A stretch of 64,000 nt of DNA from G963704535 sp963704535 (GTDB taxonomy: Bacteria; Chloroflexota; Chloroflexia; Chloroflexales; Roseiflexaceae): positions 8,184,001 to 8,248,000 of the forward strand of contig OY969916.1 of NCBI GenBank assembly GCA_963704535.1. The letters run 5' to 3'. This document shows positions 25,270 to 34,182 of this stretch, piece after piece (positions within the stretch are counted from its first letter, which is position 1; each line of letters opens with the position of its first letter). Under the pieces are notes generated by a model. The model was given only the letters and a program-made list of their open reading frames with translations, was not told the origin of the DNA and searched no databases. A program made the position numbers and the translations under genes.

Positions 25270-25704
25270 ATGGCTACTATGACACGACGCGACCTGTTCC
25301 AGGAGACGGCGCTTCTGCACGACGCGATGAGCCAACTGTTCGCCAACGGTGTTGTGCGACCGCGCGGGTGGGCCGGCGCCGGCCCGCTGCCGCTCGATCT
25401 GTACGAGACCGAGCACGAGTACGTCGCCAGGCTGGCGGTGCCGGGGCTCAAGCCGGACAACTTTGAGATCACGCTGGAGCGGGGCGTGCTGACGATCCAT
25501 GGCCGCACCCAGCAGGAGCGGCCGGAGGGCGTTCGCTACCACGTGCAGGAGCACCGCTACGGCGACTTCACTCGCACCATCCAGTTCTCGGCCCCCGTGG
25601 ACGCCGATAAGATCGATGCCAGCCTCGCCGACGGCATTCTGACCCTCAACGTCCCCAAGGCCGAGGCCGCCAAGCCCAAGCGGATCAACATCACGGCGAA
25701 CTAA
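25270..25704 (+). CDS. Hsp20-family small heat shock protein
   Basis: 144 aa, start MATMTRRDLFQETALLHD after AAGGAGAGATCACACC. An alpha-crystallin domain is clear: LDLYETEHEYVARLAVPGLKP, FEITLERGVLTIHGRT, and the end motif ADGILTLNVPKAEAAKPKRI with the conserved hydrophobic core GILTLNVPK. It holds unfolded proteins in an ATP-independent way. A strong terminator follows. No CIRCE-like element was seen upstream. Confidence 0.92.
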   Translation: MATMTRRDLFQETALLHDAMSQLFANGVVRPRGWAGAGPLPLDLYETEHEYVARLAVPGLKPDNFEITLERGVLTIHGRTQQERPEGVRYHVQEHRYGDFTRTIQFSAPVDADKIDASLADGILTLNVPKAEAAKPKRINITAN

Positions 25705-25733
25705 TCCGCTGTCGCGACGACGCCATAGGCACG

Positions 25734-25766
25734 GAGGACACGGAGCGATACGCGCTCCGTGTCCTC
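25734..25766 (+). terminator. Intrinsic terminator of the Hsp20 gene
   Basis: A 14-bp stem (GAGGACACGGAGCG with CGCTCCGTGTCCTC) and a short loop, followed by TTGTTTAT. Confidence 0.85.
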
Positions 25767-25789
25767 TTGTTTATAACAGGAGTTATGTG

Positions 25790-25912
25790 GTGGCGGTGAC
25801 AGCGCCGCTGTGCCTGCGGCAGCAAGGTACTTACTATCTTTTTATCGACGATTTTCGCCCGGCTGGGCGAAAATCGTCGATAAAAGGAAGAAAAAGTACC
25901 ACTCTGCCGAAG
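25790..25912. repeat. Family D double-hairpin element, copy 1
   Basis: A GC-rich small hairpin (GCCGC...GCGGC), then GGTACTT, then a perfect 20-bp stem with GGCT loop (arms 25841-25860 and 25865-25884), then AAGGAAGAA and AAGTACC, which can pair with the GGTACTT. A second copy at 49539-49660 keeps the fold with different bases. Confidence 0.9.
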
Positions 25913-25919
25913 GCTGAAG

Positions 25920-27935
25920 TCACGCCAGGTGGCGCATGAACCACTCAAGGTAGCGCCGCAGCCGGTCGAGATTGTGCATCCGCTCCAGCGGGCCATGGGG
26001 CTCGCGCGGGTAGACCACTAGCTCGACAGGGACGCCGCGGTCCTTCAGCGCGCGAAAGAGTTCGTAACTCTGGCCCACCGGCACGATCGGGTCGTTCTCG
26101 CCGTGGATGATCAGCGTCGGCGTCGTGACCTTGTCGACATAATGGATCGGCGAGAACTGATCGTAGCGACCGCCCTGCTCGTACGGGTCGGCACGGTATG
26201 AGATTTGGTCCCAGGTGCCGATGCTGGCAACGCCGTGGAACGAGCGCCAGTTGGTGATCGCAGCGCCGACCATGGCGGCCTTGAACCTGTCGGTCTGGGT
26301 GATCGCCCAGGCGCTCATGAACCCGCCGTAGCTCCAGCCGCCCACGCCCAGCCGCTCGGCGTCGGCGATGCCGAGGTCGATCACGTGGTCGACGCCGGCC
26401 ATGATGTCCTCGAAGTCGCGCCCGCCCAGGTCGCCGATGTTGGCCTCGGTAAACGGCACGCCCCAGCCGACGCTGCCGCGCGGGTTGGGCAGCAGCACCG
26501 CGCAGCCGGCCCCGGCGAACATCTGGTGCGGCACTCGCCCGGCGCCGTAGAAGCCCTGGGTGTAGAGCCACGCCGGCCCGCCGTGAATCCAGGTGATCAG
26601 CGGGACGCGCCGGCCGGCCTGGTAGCCGACCGGCAGAATCAACAGGCCCTGGATCTCCAGCCCATCGGCGCTCCGCCAGCGCAGCACGCGTGTCTCGCCC
26701 AGCGCCAACTCGGCGGCTTGCGGGTGCAGGTCCGTAAGTTGCCGCCATTCCAGAGGGGGAGCGGGGGAGACAGGGTGAAAGGGAGAAGGGGTGAAGGGGT
26801 GAAAGGACCTCTCCCCTTCACCCTTTCTCCCTTTCACCCCTTCTCCTGCTTCGGTGGTCGGCGTGGCCAGCCAGATGTCGGCGGGGTGCGTGGCATCCTG
26901 CCGGACGATGGCGATAGATCCAGTGGCGCGGGCGAGCGGGCGGGCGGAGAAGCTCTCGTTGATCTGGGTGGCGGCCTTCCAGCGCGTAGTGCGGGCGCCG
27001 GTCGCGAGGTCGAGGCGGCCGATCGTCGCCTCGCCGTCCTCGTAGGCCATGTAGTCGATCGAGGCGCTGTCGGGCGCCCACTCGATCCACCAGACGCTGC
27101 CGCCGTACCCGGCGGTCAGGTTGCGCGCGGCACCTCCGCCGGCCGGCACAAGCATGATGTCGCCGCCGTTCATGCCGCTGTCACTCCAGATAGCGGAGAG
27201 GAACGCGACTGAGGCGCCGTCGGGCGAGACACGCGGGCAGGCGAACTGCTTCTCCGGCACCGTGAAGATCGTTTGTGGCTCGCCGCCGTCGGGGCCGACG
27301 CGCGCCAGCCGGGAGACGTACCAAGACCACTCATATGGCTCAGGGCCGACGACCAGGGCGAAGCCGCCGTCAGGCGCCCAGTCGAACTCCCACACCTGTG
27401 CCCCGTCGACCGTGACCTGGCGCGCCTCGCCGCCGGTGGCCTCAACTGTCCAGACGCGTTGCCACTTATGGTTCTTCTCGAACTCGATCGCATCGTCTTT
27501 GGCCGCCTTGCGCTGCTTCTCATCCTCGGTTTCCGGGTCCTCCATCAGAAAGGCCAGCATGGCCCCGTCGGGCGACCAGACCAGCTCGGAGATCTTGCCG
27601 GGCAGGTTGGTGAGCCGGCGCGCCTCGCCGCCGTCGCGGTCGAGCAGGTAGACCTGCGGTCGACCGTCCTCGGCCCGGTCGGAGAGGAACGCCAGCGCGC
27701 GCCCATCCGGCGACCAGCGCGGCTCGGTGTCGGCGCGCGGACCGCCGGTGAATGGGCGCGCCGCGCCGCCGCCGGTCGGCACGACCCAGACCTGGCTCCT
27801 GGGCGCCTGGGTGTTCTCCTTGCAGACATCGCCGAGCACGAAGGCGACCAGCGTGCCGTCGGGGCTGAGTTGCACGTCGGCGAGCTGCTTGAAGGCCAGG
27901 GCGTCCTCCGGGGTAATTGGGCGTGGCGTGGTCAT
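25920..27935 (-). CDS. S9 family peptidase (acylaminoacyl/dipeptidyl peptidase) with repeat insertion
   Basis: 671 aa, start ATG at 27935 after AGAGGTG. The N-terminal half is a WD-like beta-propeller (repeats such as SPDGTLVAFVLG, SPDGRALAFLSD, APDSASIDYMA). The C-terminal alpha/beta hydrolase carries the triad: Ser in GGWSYGG (about residue 535), Asp in IIHGENDPIVP (about 615) and His in REPHGP (about 646). It hydrolyses short peptides or N-acyl amino acids. Residues about 361-395 (EGVKGRKGEGER...) are low-complexity and are coded by inverted heptamer arrays at 26752-26850; relatives of this family do not normally have such a segment. Confidence 0.92.
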   Translation of the reverse strand: MTTPRPITPEDALAFKQLADVQLSPDGTLVAFVLGDVCKENTQAPRSQVWVVPTGGGAARPFTGGPRADTEPRWSPDGRALAFLSDRAEDGRPQVYLLDRDGGEARRLTNLPGKISELVWSPDGAMLAFLMEDPETEDEKQRKAAKDDAIEFEKNHKWQRVWTVEATGGEARQVTVDGAQVWEFDWAPDGGFALVVGPEPYEWSWYVSRLARVGPDGGEPQTIFTVPEKQFACPRVSPDGASVAFLSAIWSDSGMNGGDIMLVPAGGGAARNLTAGYGGSVWWIEWAPDSASIDYMAYEDGEATIGRLDLATGARTTRWKAATQINESFSARPLARATGSIAIVRQDATHPADIWLATPTTEAGEGVKGRKGEGERSFHPFTPSPFHPVSPAPPLEWRQLTDLHPQAAELALGETRVLRWRSADGLEIQGLLILPVGYQAGRRVPLITWIHGGPAWLYTQGFYGAGRVPHQMFAGAGCAVLLPNPRGSVGWGVPFTEANIGDLGGRDFEDIMAGVDHVIDLGIADAERLGVGGWSYGGFMSAWAITQTDRFKAAMVGAAITNWRSFHGVASIGTWDQISYRADPYEQGGRYDQFSPIHYVDKVTTPTLIIHGENDPIVPVGQSYELFRALKDRGVPVELVVYPREPHGPLERMHNLDRLRRYLEWFMRHLA
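26752..26850. repeat. Inverted heptamer-type arrays inside the S9 peptidase gene
   Basis: GAGGGGGAGCGGGGGAGAC and GGGTGAAAGGGAGAAGGGG on one side face TCACCCTTTCTCCC and TTTCACCCCTTCTCC on the other. The block has no stop in the coding frame and forms a hairpin. It sits between the propeller and the hydrolase domain. Confidence 0.85.
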
Positions 27936-27944
27936 AACACCTCT

Positions 27945-27992
27945 TTGTGATATAAAAATGAGGAGTTTGAGGGGCACCCCTCTTCACGAGGA
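27945..27992. repeat. Family A repeat, short copy
   Basis: AAAATGAGGAGTTTGAGGGGCACCCCTCTTCACGAGGAG just upstream of the peptidase start; the right arm is partly decayed. Confidence 0.6.
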
Positions 27993-28125
27993 GTATATCA
28001 CAGGCGAGCTTTCGTGATCGCGCCGTCAGACGACGGGTAGCTCACGGTCGGTTCGCTGTCGCGGAATAGCTACAGACGTGCTATAGTTAGAGCGCCAATG
28101 GGGTCATGTTTCGCCGCATCGAATG

Positions 28126-28222
28126 AATTCGATGCCTGAAATCAGTAAACGTGTTCAAACACGTTGTAGTTTGCTCCCGAACACGTTTCAACGTGTTTGC
28201 GATTTCAGGCCACAAATTCATT
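28126..28222. repeat. Nested palindrome of ACACGTTT units upstream of the HDAC gene
   Basis: GCCTGAAATC and GATTTCAGGC flank AAACGTGTTcAAACACGTTG and CGAACACGTTTCAACGTGTTTG. The block overlaps the alternative upstream start at 28151, which is why the start at 28238 is chosen. Confidence 0.8.
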
Positions 28223-28237
28223 TGTGGATGGAAGGCT

Positions 28238-29131
28238 ATGCAGATCTTCTACTCCGACACCTTTGTGTTACCGCTCCCCGAAGGGCACCGTTTCCCCATG
28301 CAGAAGTACGCCATGCTGCGCCGGCGCGTGGCCGAGTCGGGCATTGTCGCTGCCGAGGAGCTGTGCCTCCCGCCCGCCGCGACCGACGAGCAGCTCCTGC
28401 GCGCCCACGACGGCGCGTACCTGCGCCGGGTGCAGCGCGGCGAGTTGGCGCCGCAGGAGGTTCGCCGGCTCGGCTTCCCCTGGTCGCCGCAGATGGTCGA
28501 GCGCTCACGGCGCTCGTCGGGCGCGACGATCGAGGCCTGCCGGGCGGCGCTGGAAGGGGGCGTGGGCGCCAACCTTGCCGGCGGGACGCATCACGCATGC
28601 AGCGAGCACGGCGAGGGATTCTGCATCTTCAACGACAGCGCCGTGGCCGCCCGCACCATGCAGGCCGAGGGCCGCGCCCGGCGCATCGTCATCATCGACT
28701 GCGATGTCCACCAGGGCAACGGCACCGCGCAGATCTGTGCCGGCGACGAGAGCATCTTCACCTTCTCGATCCACGGGGCGAATAACTTCCCCTTCCGCAA
28801 GGAGCCCAGCGACCTGGATATCGCGCTGGACGACGGCATCAGCGACGACGCCTACCTGAGCGCTCTGGAGCGCGGCCTGCGCGAGGCGCTCGATCGGTCG
28901 CACGCCGACCTGGCGATCTACCTGGCCGGCGCCGATCCGTTCCACGACGACAAGCTGGGCCGGCTGGCGCTGACCAAGCGCGGCCTGCTCGATCGCGACG
29001 AGTTGGTCTTCTACGCGCTCCAGCGGGCCGGTATGCCCTTCGCGATCACCATGGCCGGCGGCTATGGCCGCACGATCGAGGACACGGTCGATATTCACTT
29101 CCAGACGCTGCGCGCGGCGGCCAGGCTGTAA
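28238..29131 (+). CDS. Histone deacetylase-like (AcuC/HDAC-family) amidohydrolase
   Basis: 297 aa. The catalytic elements of the zinc-dependent HDAC fold are present: GGTHHACSEHGEGFC (about residue 112) with the tandem His pair, DCDVHQGNGTA (about 153) with Asp/His zinc ligands, and ADPFHDDKLGRLALT (about 228). The bacterial members deacetylate lysine or acetylpolyamines, so substrate is uncertain. Start MQIFYSDTFVLPLPEGHRFP at 28238. An IS element begins 12 bases after the stop. Confidence 0.9.
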   Translation: MQIFYSDTFVLPLPEGHRFPMQKYAMLRRRVAESGIVAAEELCLPPAATDEQLLRAHDGAYLRRVQRGELAPQEVRRLGFPWSPQMVERSRRSSGATIEACRAALEGGVGANLAGGTHHACSEHGEGFCIFNDSAVAARTMQAEGRARRIVIIDCDVHQGNGTAQICAGDESIFTFSIHGANNFPFRKEPSDLDIALDDGISDDAYLSALERGLREALDRSHADLAIYLAGADPFHDDKLGRLALTKRGLLDRDELVFYALQRAGMPFAITMAGGYGRTIEDTVDIHFQTLRAAARL

Positions 29132-29142
29132 TCTAGGGCTCT

Positions 29143-30933
29143 TTCAACTTATCATTCGCGCATTTGCAGGACCAAGTTCGCAAGCGGCAGGCCCAGACGG
29201 GTGTACAGGTCTGGTGGAAGCCCCAACAACTCGAGGATCTGCTGTTCGGGTCTGATTCAAGGGTGAGATATGGCGCTGTTCCCATCCCGTCCCCGTGATA
29301 ACAGTGACGGTCAGGTTGCGAAACGCCCGGATCACCCGTTCCGTGGTCGGCTGCGCTGTGGCTTGGGTGCGGCTGGCCGGGTTCAAGCCCACCAGTTCCA
29401 CATCCTGTGCCTGCATTGCCGCTCGCAGCCGCTGCTCGGTCAGCACCAGCACCCGCAACGCCAGACACAGCAGCCACACCAACCCGGCGATGCGCTTCTC
29501 ATCGCGCACAAACACAGGGCGCAAGTGCAGATTGCGCGTTTTGAGGCGGCTGAAGCTACGCTCAAGCACTGGTTGTTGATGATATGCTGCCACCAGAGTC
29601 GCTACCTCATAGTGCTCAACAGTCGTATTGCTGACCAAGACCTGCCAGCCCAGCCGCTCCAGCATTGCCTGCCAGGCGGCCAGATCGACCCAGATCGCGC
29701 CTACCACCCACGCCGTGCTGCCATCGCGCATCGCGAGCGGCGAGAGCGCCGTCTGCACCACCCCTTCCAGCTTGAGCCTCCGCAATGCGTGTGACCACCA
29801 CCCCTTCCAGTTCGGCTTGGTGCCTATAGCGCTTGCGGCCTCTGCTCGGCGGCTGGGCCAGCTTGAGTACGTCGGTGGTCAGGCGCTCCAATGCCTGCTC
29901 ACGCAGTCGGCGCAGTCCCAAATGATAGGCGGTTGCGCGTACGACCATCACACGTTCATTCCAAGTGTGAGGCTGCTTGGTTTCCCCGTCCAGCCAGGTT
30001 TGCCACCGCTCGAACGAATGGATGACACTGGCCAGTTGCAGTTCGCCGGTGTGGCGGTCGAGAGTTTCGATGCGCGTCCAGGTGTCGGCCTGCGCCAGGG
30101 CACTCTCCACCCAAGAGGCGATCTCGGAAGTGGCGTGGATGGGGCGATAGGCTGCCAGATAGCGGCTGCCGCCACTGGCGATGTGACCACGACTGGAGAG
30201 ATCGCTCATTTTGCTGTCGCCGACCAGGAGCATATCACTCGTCCCCAGCGCGGCGACGGCGGCGTCATAGGCCGGTATGTACAAGCCGTTATCGCCTTTG
30301 TTGCCGGCGACTGGCTGGCAACAGATCGGCAGCCCGAGCGGGTCGAGCGTGGCCAGCATGAGCTTGAACTGGCGCAGGTCGGGGCGATGTTCCTTACTCC
30401 AGCCCTGCTGGAGCAGGCTGTCTTGCTCGACATCATCGTGATAGACACTGACGCTGGTGCTGTCCAGGCGCACGGTATCGGTGGGCAGGCGATAGACGCG
30501 CACCCAGCGCTGCATCAGGGTCTCATCGAGGGCCGCCTGGGTGGTGGGGTTGCCGAGCAAGGTCAGGATGGTAGCCAGGCGGTCGTCGGTGCAGTCGGTG
30601 TCGCGCAAGCTGATGGAGAGCAAGGTGTTGAGCGTTTCTCCCCGCTCTCTCGCCCAATCACGCACGGTCACCAAGCGATGGTCGCGCTCCTGAAGGATGT
30701 GAGAGAGCCAGATGCTCACGACGGTGCCCACACTCGTGCCTTCCCAGTTGCCATGCGGGTCACATGCCTGTCGATCAGATCCCGAATGCCCATATCGATC
30801 ATGATGCCGAGCAGCAGCGGCAGGCTATTGACCTGCTCGTTGGTAATGGTGAGGGGTGGTGCTGTCATGCTCTCAGGATACCACAGCACCGCCCGAACTT
30901 GGCAACCCAAATACGCGAACCATAAGTTTCAAG
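29143..30933 (-). mobile_element. Decayed IS1634-family insertion sequence
   Basis: Imperfect terminal inverted repeats of about 38 bp face each other (plus-strand left end TTTCAACTTATCATTCGCG; right end, reversed, CTTGAAACTTATGGTTCGCG). The transposase between them is broken in three frames. No clear target duplication could be identified. Confidence 0.8.
29144..30868 (-). pseudogene. IS1634-type transposase, three frames
   Basis: N-terminal piece 30716-30868 (MTAPPLTITNEQVNSLPLLLG, a DUF4277-like segment), middle piece 29616-30731 (with TVRLDSTSVSVYHDD, FKLMLATLDPLGLP and GNKGDNGLY, the catalytic-core region) and C-terminal piece 29144-29785 (VEHYEVATLVAAYHQQPVLE, ERSFSRLKTRNLHLRPVFV). One missing base near 30735 and a small rearrangement near 29790 interrupt the frame; the segment CACCACCCCTTCCAG occurs twice there. 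The original protein would be about 560 aa. Confidence 0.8.
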
Positions 30934-31087
30934 CGACAACGTAGGGAATAGAACACTGATCAGACGGATCGAACCGATGTGTACGGATCAAGGAAAATGA
31001 AACTATCTGTGGACATCCGCTCCATCCGCAGCATCCGTGTTCGATGGCCGAACATCTCCTTTGGAACAGCACTAGAGGAGGCTATGA

Positions 31088-32002
31088 ATGGGCTTTCCGA
31101 CACTTTCGCCATCCCGGCGCCTGGCGCTGCTCGAACCGCCCACGGGCACCGTCCACATGGTGCTTGACACCGATACCTATAACGAGATCGACGACCAGTT
31201 CGCGCTGGTCTACGCCCTGCTGTCGCCGGAGCGGATCGTCTGCGAGGCGATCTACGCGGCGCCGTTCCACAACAAGCGCTCGGCCGGCCCCGAGGACGGC
31301 ATGCGTAAAAGCTACGACGAGATTCTGCGCGTGCTCGATCGCCTCGGACGGCCGCACGCCGGGTTGGTCTACCAGGGCTCGCCGCGCTGGCTGCCGGCCC
31401 CCGACCAGCCGGTGCCCAGCCCCGCCGCCGCCGACCTGGTCGCGCGGGCCAGGGCCGAGCGCGACGGCCCGCTCTACGTCGTGGCGATCGGCGCGATCAC
31501 CAACGTCGCCTCGGCGATCCTGGCCGCGCCCGAGATCGTCGAGCGGATCGTCGTCGTGTGGTTGGGCGGCCACCCGGCATCCTGGCACGACGCGCGCGAG
31601 TTCAACCTATCGCAAGACCTGCTGGCGTCGCGCCTGATCTTCGACTGCGGCGTGCCGCTGGTCCACGTGCCGTGCCGCAACGTGACCGAGCACCTGCGCA
31701 CGACCCAGGCCGAGATCGAGCGATTCGTCAAGGGCCGCGGCCCGGTGGGCGACTACCTGTGCGCGATCTACTCGGCCTACTACGACGACCACTTCGCCCG
31801 CTCCAAAGAACTCTGGGACATCGGCCCGATCGCCTGGCTGGTCAACCCCGCCTGGGTGCCGACCGCCGTCGTCCACAGCCCGATCCTGACCAGCCAGCAG
31901 ACCTGGAGCCACGACCCGCGCCGCCACTTCATCCGCGAGGCATTCGGGGTCAACCGCGACAAGATCTTCGGGGACCTGTTCCGCAAGCTCGCCACTTCCT
32001 GA
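31088..32002 (+). CDS. Inosine-uridine preferring nucleoside hydrolase family protein
   Basis: 304 aa. The IUNH calcium-binding motif DTDTYNEIDD is at residues 27-36, and later blocks typical of the fold are GAITNVASAI and HVPCRNVTEHL. It cleaves the N-glycosidic bond of ribonucleosides in salvage pathways; exact base preference unknown. AGAGGAGG lies 7 bases before the ATG. It is the first gene after the decayed insertion element. Confidence 0.88.
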   Translation: MGFPTLSPSRRLALLEPPTGTVHMVLDTDTYNEIDDQFALVYALLSPERIVCEAIYAAPFHNKRSAGPEDGMRKSYDEILRVLDRLGRPHAGLVYQGSPRWLPAPDQPVPSPAAADLVARARAERDGPLYVVAIGAITNVASAILAAPEIVERIVVVWLGGHPASWHDAREFNLSQDLLASRLIFDCGVPLVHVPCRNVTEHLRTTQAEIERFVKGRGPVGDYLCAIYSAYYDDHFARSKELWDIGPIAWLVNPAWVPTAVVHSPILTSQQTWSHDPRRHFIREAFGVNRDKIFGDLFRKLATS

Positions 32003-32103
32003 CGTCAAGCACCCAAGTGCGCGCTCCACGCCACCCACAGCCTTCGGATTCGTGCTCGCTCCTGCTATGCTCAGAGCGACATCCGCTTGCAAGGACATGC
32101 CTG

Positions 32104-32541
32104 GTGAATGCCACATTCGAACAAGTCGTCGAGCGCCCGCCCTTCAACTGGCGCGATGCGGCGGCGCGGCTCTGGCCCCTGCTGGCCCTCCTGGCGCTGG
32201 CCCTATTTCCTTTCGGGTGGTTGGCCGAGCTTTGGCCTACCTTCAACACCGCCATGGGCCGGCTCTTCCCCACCGCCACCGAGCACGCGGTCGGCCACAC
32301 GACCCTATTCTTCTGCCTCGGGCTGCTGGCGCTAATGGTGATCCCGGTGCTGCGGGCGCGTCCGTGGGGCTATTTCGCGCTGATATTGCTGGCAGGTCTA
32401 GGGCAAGAAAGCTTCCAACTGCTCTACAAGCAGCGTCCATTCGTCTTCGATGACGCCCGCGACCTGGCGACCGACCTGTTCGGCGCGCTCGTTGCATTTG
32501 GGCTTGTATGGCTCTGGCAGCGCAGACACCGCCCGCGCTGA
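32104..32541 (+). CDS. VanZ-like small membrane protein
   Basis: 145 aa from a GTG at 32104, which follows AAGGACATGCC. Four hydrophobic segments (WPLLALLALALFPFG, VGHTTLFFCLGLLALMV, GYFALILLAGLGQ, ATDLFGALVAFGLVWLW). The segment GLGQESFQLL ... DDARDLATDLFGALVA matches the VanZ-type E..Q and D...N/DlxG pattern. Function in this group is not known. Confidence 0.7.
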   Translation: MNATFEQVVERPPFNWRDAAARLWPLLALLALALFPFGWLAELWPTFNTAMGRLFPTATEHAVGHTTLFFCLGLLALMVIPVLRARPWGYFALILLAGLGQESFQLLYKQRPFVFDDARDLATDLFGALVAFGLVWLWQRRHRPR

Positions 32542-32629
32542 TCTCGTCCTCTCACCCCTCACCCTGCCGGCCCGCCCTCTGCGTTCGTTTGTCTTTCACG
32601 CCGGGGGAGGAGGAATCTCCCCGTCTCCT

Positions 32630-32860
32630 CCTCCCCCTGTCTTTCTACTTTACAATGTGGGTGGAGTAAGACTGAGGAGGCTGCCTCCTCAACCCCCCTT
32701 TTTTCCAGAACTGTAAAGAAACTTGCCTTATCCATTCTATCCGCTCGCCTATCCGCTCCCTGTCTTTCTACTTTACAGTGTGGGTGGAGTAAGACTGAGG
32801 GGGCTGCCCCCTCAACCCCCTTTTTTTCCAGAACTGTAAAGAAACTTTGCCTTATCCGCT
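32630..32860. repeat. Two tandem family B elements
   Basis: Each copy (about 32641-32722 and 32760-32845) reads TTCTACTTTACARTGTGGG..., GAGTAAGACTGAGGRGGCTGCC, CCTCAACCCCC, then TTCCAGAACTGTAAAGAAAC. The ends ...TTTACA and TGTAAAG are inverted repeats. No gene is supported in 32542-33005. Confidence 0.9.
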
Positions 32861-33005
32861 CTATCCGCTCCCCATCTGCTCCCCGGTACAATTCTGCTCC
32901 CGTTCCGCTACAGGATGGAATCTGCCTAATGGCGGCGGATGACTATAATCAGGGGGACGGCCACGCTGGCGCCGCCACGGTATCAAGCAAGGAGCGTCGT
33001 ATCCC

Positions 33006-33830
33006 ATGCAAGCAACGATCCTTCCGCCGACCACGACTTCCCCATTCATCCTGGCCCGGCCAGGTGATCAGATCGCCCGCTTGATGAGCCTGACCGAGCA
33101 ATCGGTTGCGCCGCTCGCCCTGCCACGACCGCTACGCAGCCTGCGCACGGCGGCGGCGACAGCGCGGGCTCTGTTGCCGGACCTGCCGCTTGAGTCGCTG
33201 GTGCCGCTCGTCATCCAGGGCGTCTGGATTGCGGCGACCACGGCGCTGGTTGATACGGCGGTCGTCGAGCACGGCACTACCGATACGATCGCCGCCTGCC
33301 TACGCACCTGGCGGGCCTCCTATAATCCGCAGGGCAACCGTGGCCACCAGTTGGCGATTGCCTTGCGAGTCGCAGTGCGATCCCACGGGACGGCGCATGA
33401 CCGACGGACGTGGTGGGCGGCGGCGAGCCGCTTTCTTGACGCGCAGATCGACCAGCACCGCGATAGCGACGGGCCGGCCCGCTACATGCAGTATCTCATG
33501 GTGCGCCCGGTGGCGCTCGGCATTCCGCTAACGATCCTGCTTGCGGCGACCGTGCGCGGCTGTGCCGGCCAGCTCCAGAGCCCGCGCGCGACCACCCTGC
33601 TGTGGTGGCTTGGCTGCTATACCGGTCTGGCCGCCTGCGCCCGCGACCTCGCCGACGGCCTGGTCTCCTCCCTCGGCGTTCGCACCACTGAGCCGGAGAT
33701 CCGTTGCGATCGGGACGCGGCCTGGACCCACCTGCACGACGCGCTCGGCCCGCGCGAGCACTGGACCGACGCCGACGCGCTGATCGCGCGGCTGGCGCAA
33801 CGCACCCACGAGCTGTCCATCGAGCAATGA
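33006..33830 (+). CDS. Hypothetical protein, alpha-helical
   Basis: Unrecognised, 274 aa. AAGGAG lies 11 bases before the ATG. The sequence is Ala/Leu/Arg-rich and looks all-helical. Notable conserved-looking patches are VPLVIQGVWIAATTALVDTA, YMQYLMVRPVALGIPLTILL and LAACARDLADGLVSSLG. No signal peptide. The pattern weakly recalls class I terpene cyclase folds, but the metal-binding DDxxD motif is absent, so no function is assigned. Confidence 0.55.
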   Translation: MQATILPPTTTSPFILARPGDQIARLMSLTEQSVAPLALPRPLRSLRTAAATARALLPDLPLESLVPLVIQGVWIAATTALVDTAVVEHGTTDTIAACLRTWRASYNPQGNRGHQLAIALRVAVRSHGTAHDRRTWWAAASRFLDAQIDQHRDSDGPARYMQYLMVRPVALGIPLTILLAATVRGCAGQLQSPRATTLLWWLGCYTGLAACARDLADGLVSSLGVRTTEPEIRCDRDAAWTHLHDALGPREHWTDADALIARLAQRTHELSIEQ

Positions 33831-34005
33831 TTCAGATCGTTTGTCATACAGGACGATCCCCGGTTCATCACCAGGGGCGGGTCAGCATCGGCTGATCCGC
33901 CCCTGCCTTACCTCCGCCGGGCGGCTCGCAGCCGCAAGCGGAGAACTACGCGCTGTCGTAACACGGATCGACCTTTTCGGGTGTACCATGATATGCGCCC
34001 GCCAC

Positions 34006-34143
34006 CTGGTGGCATCGTTCGGTGGGGAGGTGTGGAAGGGCCGCCCTCCACGATCTTATTTCGCCCACTTCAATCTGGTGGCATCGTTCGGTGGGGAGGT
34101 GTGGAGGGACGGCCCTCCACGATCTTATTTCGCCCACTTCAAT
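34006..34143. repeat. Tandem family C repeat (69-bp period, two copies)
   Basis: Two 69-bp units CTGGTGGCATCGTTCGGTGG..., GGGCCGCCCTCCACGATC, TTATTTCGCCCACTTCAAT. The second copy differs at a few bases. An inverted single copy lies at about 46027-46100. The units are open in the frame of the downstream gene, which would give 46 extra N-terminal residues if an earlier start were used. Confidence 0.9.
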
Positions 34144-34182
34144 CTTCTCCAGCAGAACACGCGTTGGAATAAGGAAGCTGGT

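Noticed and set aside
28151..28237. An earlier start for the HDAC-like gene.
   Set aside because: The 29 extra residues are coded by a palindromic repeat; the ATG at 28238 has GGAAGG before it.
32559..32891. A 110-aa ORF (MYRGADGERIERIRQSFF...) on the minus strand.
   Set aside because: It is a translation of two tandem family B repeats, which explains its internal duplication.
33841..34182. N-terminal extension of the GAF protein.
   Set aside because: It consists of two 69-bp repeat units and lacks a good start; the ATG at 34183 has a ribosome-binding site.
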